Assembly (NCBI RefSeq): GCF_000009765.2
Contig: NC_003155.5
Location: 4,402,001 to 4,466,000 of the forward strand
From: Streptomyces avermitilis MA-4680 = NBRC 14893
Lineage (GTDB): Bacteria; Actinomycetota; Actinomycetes; Streptomycetales; Streptomycetaceae
Reading direction: 5' to 3'
Length of the DNA stretch: 64,000 nucleotides
In this document: positions 8,619 to 19,594 of the stretch, one piece after another
Layout: each line of letters opens with the position of its first letter
How positions within the stretch are numbered: the stretch's first letter is position 1
The notes under the pieces: model-generated
What the model was told of the DNA's origin: nothing
Databases searched by the model: none
What the model saw: the letters and a program-made list of their open reading frames with translations, nothing else
Program-made: the position numbers and the translations under genes

Positions 8619-8644
8619 GGGCCCTGACCGTCATGTCAGGGCCC
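8619..8644 (+). terminator. Hairpin after tRNA-Gln
   Basis: A 10-bp perfect stem (GGGCCCTGAC with GTCAGGGCCC) has a 6-nt loop, starting 14 bp after the tRNA. There is no T-run, as is common in Streptomyces. It probably separates tRNA transcription from glmU. Confidence 0.7.
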
Positions 8645-8717
8645 GCTCCCATGTCCCCCCACAAACGCCCCGGTATCCTGCGGATGTCCCCACCCACCAA
8701 AGCCGAAGGGCATCCCC

Positions 8718-10166
8718 GTGAGCGCCATCCGCCCGGCAGCCGTCGTCGTTCTCGCAGCGGGTGAGGGCACCCGTATGAAGTCGGCCACACCCAAGGTCCT
8801 CCACGACATCTGCGGCCGCTCCCTCGTCGGTCATGTACTCGCCGCCGCGCGCGAGTTGGAGCCCGAGAACCTGGTCGTCGTCGTGGGACACGCCCGTGAG
8901 CAGGTCACCGCGCACCTCGCCGAGATCGACCCGGCCGTGCGTACGGCCGTCCAGGCCGAGCAGAACGGGACCGGGCACGCCGTCCGGATGGGCCTCGAAG
9001 AGCTCGGCGGCGTCGTCGACGGGACCGTGGTCGTCGTCTGCGGCGACACCCCCCTGCTCAGCGGGGAGACGCTGCGGCAGCTCGCCGCCACGCACACCGC
9101 CGACGGCAACGCCGTCACCGTGCTGACCGCCGAGGTCCCCGACGCCACCGGCTACGGCCGCATCGTGCGCGACGGCGCCTCCGGTGCCGTGACGGCCATC
9201 GTCGAGCACAAGGACGCCAGCGAGTCGCAGCGCGCCGTCCGTGAGATCAACTCCGGGGTCTTCGCCTTCGACGGGCGGCTCCTCGCCGACGCGCTCGGCA
9301 AGGTGCGTACCGACAACAGCCAGGGCGAGGAGTACCTCACCGACGTCCTCGGGATCCTGCGCGAGGCCGGGCACCGGGTGGGCGCCTCCGTGGCCGCCGA
9401 CCACCGGGAGATCGCCGGCATCAACAACCGCGTGCAGCTGGCGGAGGCCCGCCGCATCCTCAACGACCGGCTCCTCACCCGGGCCATGCTCGCCGGCGTG
9501 ACGGTGGTGGACCCGGCGACCACGTGGATCGACGTGACGGTCACCTTCGGGCAGGACGCGATCGTGCACCCGGGGACGCAGCTCCAGGGCACCACGCAGC
9601 TGGGTGAGGGTGCCGAGGTCGGCCCCAACTCGCGGCTCAAGGACACCCGGGTCGGCGCGGGCGCGCGGATCGACAACACGGTGGCCGAGAGGGCGGACGT
9701 GGGGGCGCAGGCCAGCGTCGGTCCGTTCGCGTATCTGCGTCCCGGTACGCGGCTCGGGGCGAAGGCCAAGGTGGGCACGTACGTCGAGACCAAGAACGCC
9801 TCGATCGGCGAGGGCACGAAGGTGCCGCACCTGTCGTACGTGGGTGACGCGACGATCGGCGAGTACTCCAACATCGGTGCCGCGAGCGTGTTCGTGAACT
9901 ACGACGGTCAGGACAAGCACCACACCACGGTGGGGTCGCACTGCCGCACCGGTTCGGACAACATGTTTGTGGCTCCTGTCACGGTCGGGGACGGCGCGTA
10001 CACCGCGGCGGGCTCGGTCATCACGAAGGACGTGCCGCCCGGTTCGCTGGCCGTGGCCCGTGGCCAGCAGCGGAATATCGAGGGCTGGGTGGCCCGTAAG
10101 CGTCCGGGAAGTGCTGCCGCGAAGGCGGCCGAGGTGGCTTCCCGGAAGCCGGAAGGCGAAGACTGA
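8718..10166 (+). CDS. glmU: Bifunctional GlmU: glucosamine-1-P N-acetyltransferase / UDP-GlcNAc pyrophosphorylase
   Basis: 482 residues from GTG at 8718, with AAGGGC upstream. GlmU makes UDP-GlcNAc, precursor of peptidoglycan, in two steps. The N-terminal nucleotidyltransferase domain shows the LAAGEGTRMKS signature (residues 12-22) and NGTGHAV. The C-terminal half has hexapeptide repeats of a left-handed beta helix, with residues typical of the acetyltransferase site (YVETKNASIGEGTKVPHLSYVGD, FVNYDG). Length is close to that of other GlmUs. prs follows 147 bp downstream, a widely conserved pairing, and shares the need for nucleotide-sugar and nucleotide supply. Confidence 0.97.
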   Translation: MSAIRPAAVVVLAAGEGTRMKSATPKVLHDICGRSLVGHVLAAARELEPENLVVVVGHAREQVTAHLAEIDPAVRTAVQAEQNGTGHAVRMGLEELGGVVDGTVVVVCGDTPLLSGETLRQLAATHTADGNAVTVLTAEVPDATGYGRIVRDGASGAVTAIVEHKDASESQRAVREINSGVFAFDGRLLADALGKVRTDNSQGEEYLTDVLGILREAGHRVGASVAADHREIAGINNRVQLAEARRILNDRLLTRAMLAGVTVVDPATTWIDVTVTFGQDAIVHPGTQLQGTTQLGEGAEVGPNSRLKDTRVGAGARIDNTVAERADVGAQASVGPFAYLRPGTRLGAKAKVGTYVETKNASIGEGTKVPHLSYVGDATIGEYSNIGAASVFVNYDGQDKHHTTVGSHCRTGSDNMFVAPVTVGDGAYTAAGSVITKDVPPGSLAVARGQQRNIEGWVARKRPGSAAAKAAEVASRKPEGED

Positions 10167-10313
10167 GCGGAAAGCGGTGCGTCTGGGACGGCGTACCGTG
10201 ATAAGTGCACACCCGCACCCCCAGCTGGGAAGACCTCTCACGGCGAGCAGCGAGTTCGCGCGGCTGAGATGTCCTCTCGCACCCTGCTGAGACACCTCTG
10301 AGGAGACAGTGCT

Positions 10314-11288
10314 GTGACCGGGATCAAGACGACCGGCGAGAAGAAGATGATGTTCTTCTCCGGCCGCGCCCACCCCGAGCTTGCCGAGGAGGTCGCCCAC
10401 AAGCTGGGTGTCGGGGTAGTCCCGACGAAGGCCTTCGACTTCGCCAACGGTGAGATCTACGTCCGCTATCAGGAGTCGGCGCGCGGTGCCGACTGCTTCC
10501 TGATCCAGAGCCACACGGCTCCGATCAACAAGTGGATCATGGAGCAGTTGATCATGATCGACGCTCTGAAGCGGGCGTCCGCCCGGAGCATCACGGTGAT
10601 CGTGCCGTTCTACGGTTACGCGCGGCAGGACAAGAAGCACCGTGGGCGTGAACCGATTTCGGCGCGTCTGATCGCCGACCTGATGAAGACGGCGGGCGCG
10701 GACCGCATCCTCACCGTCGATCTGCACACGGACCAGATCCAGGGCTTCTTCGACGGTCCGGTCGATCACCTCTTCGCGCTGCCGATCCTGGCGGACTACG
10801 TGGGCGCGAAGGTCGACCGCAGCAAGCTGACCGTCGTCTCTCCCGACGCCGGCCGCGTGCGGGTCGCGGACCGCTGGTGCGACCGTCTGGACGCTCCGCT
10901 GGCGATCGTCCACAAGCGTCGCGACAAGGACGTGGCCAACCAGGTCACCGTCCACGAGGTGGTCGGTGACGTGAAGGGCCGCGTCTGCGTGCTCGTCGAC
11001 GACATGATCGACACGGGTGGCACGATCTGTGCCGCCGCGGACGCGCTGTTCGCGCATGGCGCGGAGGACGTCATCGTGACGGCGACGCACGGTGTGCTCT
11101 CCGGTCCGGCGGCCGACCGTCTGAAGAACTCCAAGGTCAGTGAGTTCGTCTTCACGGACACCCTGCCGACGCCGGGTGAGCTGGAGCTCGACAAGATCAC
11201 GGTGTTGTCGATCGCGCCGACGATCGCCAACGCGGTGCGTGAGGTGTTCGAGGACGGTTCGGTGACGAGCCTCTTCGACGAGCAGTAG
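10314..11288 (+). CDS. prs: Ribose-phosphate pyrophosphokinase (PRPP synthetase)
   Basis: 324 residues from GTG at 10314, preceded by GAGGAGA at about 8 nt. It makes PRPP from ribose-5-phosphate and ATP for nucleotide, histidine and tryptophan synthesis. Visible motifs are KAFDFANGE, the metal/ATP region DLHTDQIQGFF, the KRRDK flexible loop and the PRPP-binding loop VLVDDMIDTGGTI. Length is usual for class I enzymes (about 315). It lies between glmU and rplY in the same direction. The 147-bp leader has several short complementary segments but no clear riboswitch. Confidence 0.97.
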   Translation: MTGIKTTGEKKMMFFSGRAHPELAEEVAHKLGVGVVPTKAFDFANGEIYVRYQESARGADCFLIQSHTAPINKWIMEQLIMIDALKRASARSITVIVPFYGYARQDKKHRGREPISARLIADLMKTAGADRILTVDLHTDQIQGFFDGPVDHLFALPILADYVGAKVDRSKLTVVSPDAGRVRVADRWCDRLDAPLAIVHKRRDKDVANQVTVHEVVGDVKGRVCVLVDDMIDTGGTICAAADALFAHGAEDVIVTATHGVLSGPAADRLKNSKVSEFVFTDTLPTPGELELDKITVLSIAPTIANAVREVFEDGSVTSLFDEQ

Positions 11289-11362
11289 TCCTCGGTCGGG
11301 TAGATCGATTTCAGGTACGGCCTCCCCGCCGCGTAAGCTGTCACAGTTGCTCGGCGAGGGAG

Positions 11363-11382
11363 GCCGCACTGTTCGGTGCGGC
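11363..11382 (+). promoter_or_regulatory. Leader hairpin upstream of rplY
   Basis: GCCGCAC and GTGCGGC form a 7-bp stem with a 6-nt loop in the prs-rplY gap, about 85 bp before the rplY start. A TAAGCT hexamer at about 11334 could be the -10 of an rplY promoter. Function is not shown. Confidence 0.35.
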
Positions 11383-11466
11383 GGTCCGTTATCGACGCGC
11401 TCTTCGTAGCAGGCCGATTGTTGTGGCCGGGTGACCACCTTTCCCCCTGTACTACGAGGAGTGATC

Positions 11467-12060
11467 ATGTCCGAGGTCAAGCTCGCCGCTGAGCCCCGCA
11501 CCGAGTTCGGCAAGGGTGCCGCGCGTCGCATCCGCCGTGAGAGCAAGGTTCCCGCCGTTGTCTACGGTCACGGTGCCGAGCCGGTCCACATCACGCTGCC
11601 GGGCCACGAGCTGCTGCTCGCCCTGCGCACCCCGAACGTTCTGCTCTCCCTGGACATCGAGGGCAAGGCGCAGCTGGCGATCCCGAAGGCCGTGCAGCGT
11701 GACGCGATCAAGGGCTTCCTCGAGCACGTCGACCTGCTGCTCGTCCGCAGTGGCGAGAAGGTCAACGTCGAGGTCTACGTGCACACCGAGGGCGACCTGG
11801 CTCCGGGTGCCTACCTGCTCGAGCACGTGCTGAGCACGCTGACGGTCGAGGCCGAGGCCACGCACATCCCCGAGTCGGTCACGGTTTCCATCGAGGGCCT
11901 GGAGGCCGGCGCCTCCATCCTCGCCAAGGACATCCCGCTGCCCTCCGGCACCACCCTGGCCATCGACGAGGACGCGGTCGTTCTCCAGGTCCTGGCCGCT
12001 CAGGCGGAGGAGGCCGCCGAGGAGGCCGCCGGTACCGCCGAGGTCGGTTCCGAGGCCTGA
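11467..12060 (+). CDS. rplY: 50S ribosomal protein L25/TL5/CTC family
   Basis: 197 residues from ATG at 11467, with AGGAG 6-7 nt upstream; an earlier in-frame start at 11431 lacks a site. The N-terminal L25 domain (AEPRTEFGKGAARRIRRESKVPAVVYGHG) binds 5S rRNA. The C-terminal TL5-type beta domain follows (LLVRSGEKVNVEV, HVLSTLTVEAEATHIPESV). It ends in an acidic Ala/Glu tail common in actinobacterial CTC proteins. It sits in the conserved prs-rplY-pth order, so it belongs to the housekeeping translation set. Confidence 0.95.
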   Translation: MSEVKLAAEPRTEFGKGAARRIRRESKVPAVVYGHGAEPVHITLPGHELLLALRTPNVLLSLDIEGKAQLAIPKAVQRDAIKGFLEHVDLLLVRSGEKVNVEVYVHTEGDLAPGAYLLEHVLSTLTVEAEATHIPESVTVSIEGLEAGASILAKDIPLPSGTTLAIDEDAVVLQVLAAQAEEAAEEAAGTAEVGSEA

Positions 12061-12091
12061 TCCTCCCGGAACCCCCGGAATCTCTTCTGTC

Positions 12092-12120
12092 AGCCGCCGC
12101 TCCCACCAGGAGCGGCGGCT
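12092..12120 (+). terminator. Hairpin between rplY and pth
   Basis: A perfect 12-bp stem (12092-12103 with 12109-12120) and 5-nt loop lie in the 78-bp gap. The pth start follows at once, so it may be an attenuator or a partial terminator. Confidence 0.65.
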
Positions 12121-12138
12121 GGCGCGTATCAAGGACAT

Positions 12139-12750
12139 ATGGGAGACACGGACGTGACGAGCGACGCCAATGCGCCCTGGTTGATCGTAGGGCTCGGGAA
12201 TCCGGGGCCGGAGTACGCGCGGAACCGGCACAACGTGGGGTTCATGGTGGCCGATCTGCTGGCGGAGCGGATCGGGGGGAAGTTCAAGCGGGCCGGTAAG
12301 GCGCAGGCGCAGGTGATCGAGGGGCGCATCGGGCCGCCCGGTCCGGCGAACCGGCGGGTGATTCTGGCGAAGCCGATGTCGTACATGAATCTGTCCGGCG
12401 GTCCGGTGAACGCGCTGCGGGAGTTCTACAAGGTGCCGGTGGCGAACATCGTGGCGGTCCACGACGAGTTGGACATCGACTACGGCGTCCTGCGGCTCAA
12501 GCTCGGCGGCGGCGACAACGGCCACAACGGGCTCAAGTCGATGACGAAGGCGATGGGCCCGGACTACCACCGGGTGCGGTTCGGCATCGGACGCCCTCCG
12601 GGCCGTATGCAGGTCGCCGATTTCGTGCTGAAGGACTTCGCGTCGGCGGAGCGCAAGGAGCTCGACTACCTCGTCGACCGCGCGGCGGACGCCGCGGAGT
12701 GTCTGGTGATCGAGGGGCTGGAGCGGGCGCAGGGGACGTACAACTCCTGA
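12139..12750 (+). CDS. pth: Peptidyl-tRNA hydrolase
   Basis: 203 residues from ATG at 12139 (AAGGA 3-7 nt upstream); GTG at 12154, with GGGAG upstream, is an alternative giving 198 residues. It releases peptides from stalled peptidyl-tRNA. The family signature LIVGLGNPGPEYARNRHNVGF contains the catalytic His; further conserved blocks are KPMSYMNLSGG, VHDELDID and GDNGHNGLKS. Length is normal. It follows rplY, as in many actinobacteria. Confidence 0.96.
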   Translation: MGDTDVTSDANAPWLIVGLGNPGPEYARNRHNVGFMVADLLAERIGGKFKRAGKAQAQVIEGRIGPPGPANRRVILAKPMSYMNLSGGPVNALREFYKVPVANIVAVHDELDIDYGVLRLKLGGGDNGHNGLKSMTKAMGPDYHRVRFGIGRPPGRMQVADFVLKDFASAERKELDYLVDRAADAAECLVIEGLERAQGTYNS

Positions 12751-12858
12751 GGGTGCCTCCGTAGGTAGGAGTACGGGCGCCTTTTGTAGGCGTACAACTG
12801 GGGACTTGTCCCCCGTCGGAGTTGACCGGGCGCGTTGTCATGGCCAAGGATCGCCGCC

Positions 12859-13347
12859 ATGCCTGCCGTCTCCTCCACTCAGAGCGCGTACGCGGTGCTG
12901 CGGTTCGGGCGGATCGCGGCGATGGGAACGGTCGCCGTGCTGATTCTGATCGCGGGTGTCTGGGGCTCGTGGGGTACCGCTCAGCACGTGATGCTGACGA
13001 AGGGGCGCGAGCGGGGCACGATGACGGTGGCGCGGTGCTCGGGGGACCGGTGTACGGGCCCGTACGTGCCCGCGACCGAGGGTTCGAAGGCCCGGGCACG
13101 GGTCGTCATCGAGCAGCCCGTGGCGGTGCGGCGGGGCGAGGTGCTGACGGTCGTGGTGAAGCCGGGGTCCGACCAGGTGGTGCGGACCGGTCCGGCCGGG
13201 GTTCTCTACGCGTGGGTGCCGCTCGGCGGTGCGTTGCTGCTGGCGTCGGTCGTGGTGGCGGGTGGTCTGCGGATGGCGCGTACGGCGTGGGCGCTGGCGG
13301 GTTCGGGGCTGGTGTTGCTGACGGCGGCGTTCGCGGCGCTTCAGTAG
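12859..13347 (+). CDS. Small membrane protein of unknown function
   Basis: 162 residues from ATG at 12859, chosen for AAGGA 8 nt upstream; a TTG at 12835 is a longer option. It has one helix near the N-terminus (AAMGTVAVLILIAGVWGSWG) and two near the C-terminus (YAWVPLGGALLLASVVVAGG, AWALAGSGLVLLTAAFAAL). Between them is an extracytoplasmic loop of about 70 residues with two Cys in a CSGDRC arrangement. No family is recognised. It ends before a strong bidirectional terminator shared with ppc. Confidence 0.65.
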   Translation: MPAVSSTQSAYAVLRFGRIAAMGTVAVLILIAGVWGSWGTAQHVMLTKGRERGTMTVARCSGDRCTGPYVPATEGSKARARVVIEQPVAVRRGEVLTVVVKPGSDQVVRTGPAGVLYAWVPLGGALLLASVVVAGGLRMARTAWALAGSGLVLLTAAFAALQ

Positions 13348-13382
13348 TCGCCCCGCGCGGGCCCGCCCGGGGGTGGAACGGG

Positions 13383-13419
13383 GAGTGCCCCCGTGCCGGT
13401 GTGCGGCACGGGGGCACTC
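13383..13419. terminator. Bidirectional terminator between the membrane-protein gene and ppc
   Basis: A perfect 15-bp stem (13383-13397 with 13405-13419) with a 7-nt loop lies between two convergent stop codons. Confidence 0.88.
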
Positions 13420-13435
13420 TCGCGTGGGTGTGCGG

Positions 13436-16168
<2,733 letters not shown>

Positions 16169-16388
16169 AGGTGCGGCTCCTTGCAGTGTTGAAGCTTGTC
16201 AAAAGCTCGTCTGAAGCTCGTCTGGGAGGGAACCCGGGTGGCGACCGCACGGCGGGTGCCGCTTAGGGACGGGGCATCCGGGAAGAAATTCAGAGCGGAC
16301 CGCGCTGTCCGACCGACTCCAAGGATAGGTGTCCATGCGGGCGCGCAGACTCTCGGGCTCTTGCCGCCGGGCGGCGCACTGCCATACT

Positions 16389-16424
16389 TACGATGCCGTA
16401 GGTTACGGAACCGTAGGCGCCGTA
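16389..16424. promoter_or_regulatory. Cluster of TACGG/CCGTA half-sites upstream of the desaturase gene
   Basis: TACG-ATG-CCGTA (16389-16400), TACGG-AA-CCGTA (16404-16415) and a third CCGTA (16420-16424) form two adjacent inverted repeats plus an extra half-site. They lie 43-78 bp before the desaturase start. The next gene but one is a TetR regulator, so this is a plausible TetR operator. The binding protein is inferred only from proximity. Confidence 0.55.
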
Positions 16425-16466
16425 ATCGGCCATCCCCCCACCCTCGACCCTTCAGGGGACGCCCCC

Positions 16467-17477
16467 ATGACCCCAGGCTCCGATGTGATCGACGACGTTC
16501 CGAAGGCGAACAACGACTCCATGGCCGCGTCCGCGACGCTGGGCGGCGAGCGGAAACGTTCGCTCGAGCAGATCACGCTGCTGCTCTTCATCATCGTTCC
16601 GTTCCTGGCGCTGCTCGCGGCGGTGCCGCTGGCCTGGGGGTGGGGGGTGAGCTGGCTCGACATGGGCCTGATGGTGTTCTTCTACTACCTCGGCTGCCAC
16701 GGCATCACGATCGGCTTCCACCGCTACTTCACGCATGGTTCGTTCAAGGCCAAGCGGCCCTTGCGGATCGCGCTGGCGATCGCCGGTTCGATGGCGGTCG
16801 AGGGACCTCTGGTCCGCTGGGTGGCCGACCACCGCAAGCATCACAAGTTCTCCGACGCGGAGGGTGACCCGCATTCGCCGTGGCGTTTCGGCGAGACGGT
16901 TCCGGCTCTGATGAAGGGCCTGTGGTGGGCGCACATCGGATGGATGTTCGACGAGGAGCAGACGTCGCAGGAGAAGTACGCGCCGGATCTGATCAAGGAC
17001 GGTGCGATCCGTGCGATCTCGCGTCAGTTCGTCCTGTGGACGGGTCTCTCGCTGGCGCTGCCCCCGTTGATCGGCGGTCTGGTGACGATGTCCTGGTGGG
17101 GGGCGTTCACCGGCTTCTTCTGGGGTTCGCTCGTGCGGGTGGCGCTGCTGCACCATGTGACGTGGTCGATCAACTCGATCTGTCATGCGGTGGGCAAGCG
17201 TCCCTTCAAGTCGCGTGACCGGTCGGGGAACGTGTGGTGGCTGGCGGTGCTGTCCTGCGGTGAGTCGTGGCACAACCTGCACCACGCCGACCCGACGTCG
17301 GCGCGGCACGGGGTGGAGCGCGGCCAGCTGGATTCCTCGGCGCGGATCATCCGCTGGTGCGAGCGGCTGGGCTGGGCTTATGACGTGCGCTGGCCGTCAC
17401 GCTCGCGTATCGATTCCCGCCGTCACACCGGTGAGGAAGGCTCCCGGCGCAAGAGGGAGAGCGCCGACGCGGCATGA
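16467..17477 (+). CDS. Membrane fatty-acid desaturase (acyl-CoA delta-9 type)
   Basis: 336 residues from ATG at 16467, with AGGGGA upstream. It has three His boxes of integral-membrane di-iron desaturases: HRYFTH, HRKHHK and HNLHH. Hydrophobic segments lie at about residues 35-75 and 185-230. GFHRYFTHGSFK and EGDPHSPW are typical of acyl-CoA delta-9 desaturases, which introduce a double bond into fatty acids to keep membranes fluid. The stop overlaps the start of the TetR gene (ATGA), indicating translational coupling and autoregulation of the pair. Confidence 0.92.
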   Translation: MTPGSDVIDDVPKANNDSMAASATLGGERKRSLEQITLLLFIIVPFLALLAAVPLAWGWGVSWLDMGLMVFFYYLGCHGITIGFHRYFTHGSFKAKRPLRIALAIAGSMAVEGPLVRWVADHRKHHKFSDAEGDPHSPWRFGETVPALMKGLWWAHIGWMFDEEQTSQEKYAPDLIKDGAIRAISRQFVLWTGLSLALPPLIGGLVTMSWWGAFTGFFWGSLVRVALLHHVTWSINSICHAVGKRPFKSRDRSGNVWWLAVLSCGESWHNLHHADPTSARHGVERGQLDSSARIIRWCERLGWAYDVRWPSRSRIDSRRHTGEEGSRRKRESADAA

Positions 17478-18151
17478 TTGACAGCGTGGCGACCGACTCC
17501 AGCAGCACCCCGAGCAATGAAAAGCCGCGGCGTGCGCGCCGCACGCGGATGACTGGTGCGGAAAGGCGCCAGCAGCTTCTTGAGATTGGTCGCACCCTGT
17601 TCGCCGCGAAGGGCTTCGAGGGGACGTCGGTGGAGGAGATCGCGGCGAAGGCCGGGGTCTCCAAGCCTGTCGTGTACGAGCATTTCGGCGGCAAGGAGGG
17701 CCTGTACGCGGTGGTGGTGGATCGTGAGATGCGGCGGCTGCTGGACATGGTCACCGGCTCCCTCACGGCGGGTCACCCGCGTGAGCTGTGCGAGCAGGCC
17801 GCTTTCGCGCTCCTCGACTACATCGAGGAGTACACGGACGGCTTCCGCATCCTGGTCCGCGACTCGCCGATCCCCCAGTCGACGGGTTCGTTCGCGTCGT
17901 TGATCTCGGACATCGCCACCCAGGTGGAGGACATCCTGGGCCGCGAGTTCAAGAGCCGGGGTTTCGACCCGAAGCTGGCGCCGCTGTATGCGCAGGCGCT
18001 GGTCGGCATGGTCGCGCTGACCGGTCAGTGGTGGCTGGACGTGCGCCGCCCGAAGAAGGCCGAGGTGGCGGCGCACCTGGTGAACCTGGCGTGGCACGGG
18101 CTGGACGGCCTGGAGCCGAAGCCGCGGCTGATAGGACACCGCAAGTCCTGA
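17474..18151 (+). CDS. TetR-family regulator coupled to the desaturase
   Basis: 225 residues from ATG at 17474, overlapping the desaturase stop by 4 nt. The N-terminal helix-turn-helix spans roughly residues 30-75 (RRQQLLEIGRTLFAAKGF, SVEEIAAKAGVSKPVVYEHFGGKEGLY). The C-terminal ligand domain has RILVRDSP. It probably senses acyl-CoA or fatty acids and represses the operon through the half-site cluster at 16389-16424; that is inference from gene order. Its stop codon falls in the first unit of a 21-bp tandem repeat. Confidence 0.9.
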   Translation: MIDSVATDSSSTPSNEKPRRARRTRMTGAERRQQLLEIGRTLFAAKGFEGTSVEEIAAKAGVSKPVVYEHFGGKEGLYAVVVDREMRRLLDMVTGSLTAGHPRELCEQAAFALLDYIEEYTDGFRILVRDSPIPQSTGSFASLISDIATQVEDILGREFKSRGFDPKLAPLYAQALVGMVALTGQWWLDVRRPKKAEVAAHLVNLAWHGLDGLEPKPRLIGHRKS

Positions 18152-18243
18152 CGGCGACGCCGGAAGACCTGACGGGGGCACCCGAAGTCCTGACAGCAGC
18201 GCCGGAAGACCTGACGGCGGCACCCGAAGTCCTGACGGCGGCG
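18148..18243. repeat. 21-bp tandem repeat following the TetR gene
   Basis: Four full units (18148-18168, 18169-18189, 18190-18210, 18211-18231) and a 12-bp partial all start CTGAC. Odd and even units alternate (CGCCGGAAGAC versus CACCCGAAGTC), giving a 42-bp higher-order period. The TetR stop TGA (18149-18151) is inside the first unit. The last codons of the TetR gene look like a diverged extra unit. Confidence 0.88.
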
Positions 18244-18265
18244 GCCCGTTCGCCGCGCCGCCCGG

Positions 18266-18634
18266 TCACTCCGGGGCGAGCGGCTCCAGGAACTCCAGTC
18301 GGTTGCCGACGGGGTCCTCGGAGTAGAAGCGGCGGTGGCCCGGGAGGTTGGCGTCCCAGGTGACCGTCGCTCCCCGGGCGGCGAGCCGACCCCCGTACGA
18401 CTCGATGTCCGTGACCCGCAGTCCTGGGTGCGCCTTCCTCGCCGGGCGGAAGTCCGCCTCGATGCCCAGGTGCAGGTGCACCGCGCCCGCCTGGAACCAG
18501 CAGCCGCCGCGCGCCGCGAGGACCGGCGGTTTGGGGAGCTCCCTCATGCCGAGGATGTCGACGTAGTAGGCGCGCAGGGCGTTCTCCGACCCCGGTGGTG
18601 CGGCCAGCTGGACGTGGTCGACGGCGGTGAGCAT
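18266..18634 (-). CDS. VOC/glyoxalase-family protein
   Basis: 122 residues from ATG at 18634, with AAGGAGG 5 nt upstream. The pattern is a vicinal-oxygen-chelate fold: TAVDHVQLAAPP at the start with the first metal His, AVHLHLGIE in the middle, and GHRRFYSEDPVGNRLEFLEP at the end with the final Glu. These proteins are small metal-dependent lyases, isomerases or resistance proteins; the substrate is unknown. The start shares one base with the stop of the methyltransferase gene, so the two form an operon. Confidence 0.85.
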   Translation of the reverse strand: MLTAVDHVQLAAPPGSENALRAYYVDILGMRELPKPPVLAARGGCWFQAGAVHLHLGIEADFRPARKAHPGLRVTDIESYGGRLAARGATVTWDANLPGHRRFYSEDPVGNRLEFLEPLAPE

Positions 18635-19443
18635 CACGCCTCCTTGTGGGCCACGGCGAAGACGCGGCGGAACGGGAACACCGTGCCGCGCTCCGTCGCC
18701 GGGTACGCCTCGCGCAGTGCCTCCCGGTATTCGGCGACGAAGGCCTCCGCGTCCGCCGCCCCCAGTTCCGTGAGGACGGGGCGCAGGCCCGTTCCCTTCA
18801 CCCAGTCCAGTACGGGGTCCTCGCCCTGGAGGAGGTGCAGATACGTGGTCTCCCAGACGTCGGCCGCGCAGCCGAGGGCGGTGAGCGCCTCCAGGTACGC
18901 GGCGGGCGTGTGCACGGCGTCGTCGTGGCGCAGGGTGTCGGCCAGGCGGTCCTTCCAGCGGGCCGAGTGGGCGAGTTCGCGCATCAGCCGGTGGCTGGGC
19001 GAGTCGAAGTTGCCGGGCACCTGGAAGGCGAGGGTGCCGCCGGGAGCCAGCCCGTCCGTCCAGGCGGGGAGGCGGTCGATGTGCCCGGGCACCCATTGCA
19101 GCGTGGCGTTGCTGACGATCAGGTCGTAGGGCTGCGCGGGTGTCCAGGTCCGGGCGTCCGCGGCGGCGAAGTCGAGGCGGCCGCCGCCGGCCGTGGGACC
19201 CGCGTACGCGGCGGCCTTCGCCAGCATCTCCGGGGAGTTGTCGAGTCCGGTGATGCGGGCGGTGGGCCAGCGCTCCGCGATCAGGCGGGTGACGTTGCCG
19301 GGGCCGCAGCCCAGGTCGGCGATGCGGGCGGGGTCCCGGGGCAGCTCGGGGACGCGGGCCAGCAGGTCGGCGAAGGGGCGGGCGCGGTGATCCGCGTGGC
19401 GCAGGTACTGGCTGGGATCCCAGCTGGGGACGGCGGCGGGCAT
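18634..19443 (-). CDS. tam: Trans-aconitate 2-methyltransferase
   Basis: 269 residues from ATG at 19443, with GAGGAGG 7 nt upstream. SAM-binding motif I is IADLGCGPGNVTRLIAERWP, and motif II is GLDNSPEMLAKA. YDLIVSNATLQWVPGH and GGTLAFQVPGNFDSPSH are typical of Tam, which methylates trans-aconitate that would inhibit aconitase. The start of the VOC gene overlaps its stop. The gene is divergent from the MarR gene across a 151-bp region filled with 15-bp repeats, so MarR control is plausible. Confidence 0.88.
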   Translation of the reverse strand: MPAAVPSWDPSQYLRHADHRARPFADLLARVPELPRDPARIADLGCGPGNVTRLIAERWPTARITGLDNSPEMLAKAAAYAGPTAGGGRLDFAAADARTWTPAQPYDLIVSNATLQWVPGHIDRLPAWTDGLAPGGTLAFQVPGNFDSPSHRLMRELAHSARWKDRLADTLRHDDAVHTPAAYLEALTALGCAADVWETTYLHLLQGEDPVLDWVKGTGLRPVLTELGAADAEAFVAEYREALREAYPATERGTVFPFRRVFAVAHKEA

Positions 19444-19500
19444 GGCGGTCCTCCTCGAAGTCACGGCCTGATGACACAGGTCAGCCTCACACCCAAACTA

Positions 19501-19573
19501 TCTCGACGTCAAGAGACTCTAGATCAAGAGATTTCAAGTAAAGAAACTTCAGGTCAAGAGACTTCACGTCGAC
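19501..19573. promoter_or_regulatory. 15-bp direct repeats and MarR-type palindrome between tam and marR
   Basis: Four 15-bp units (19506-19520, 19521-19535, 19536-19550, 19551-19565) match ARRTCAAGAGACTTC, with a partial fifth to 19573. The left edge, TCTCGACGTCAAGAGA (19501-19516), is a near-perfect palindrome of the TCTTGACGTCAAGA type often used by MarR proteins. The block is AT-rich for this genome and covers the divergent promoters. Confidence 0.75.
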
Positions 19574-19581
19574 ACAACCAC

Positions 19582-19587
19582 TACACT
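19582..19587 (+). promoter_or_regulatory. Probable -10 box of marR, implying a leaderless transcript
   Basis: TACACT ends 7 nt before the marR ATG (19595), and no Shine-Dalgarno sequence is present. Transcription would start at or next to the start codon. Confidence 0.45.
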
Positions 19588-19594
19588 GATCGTC

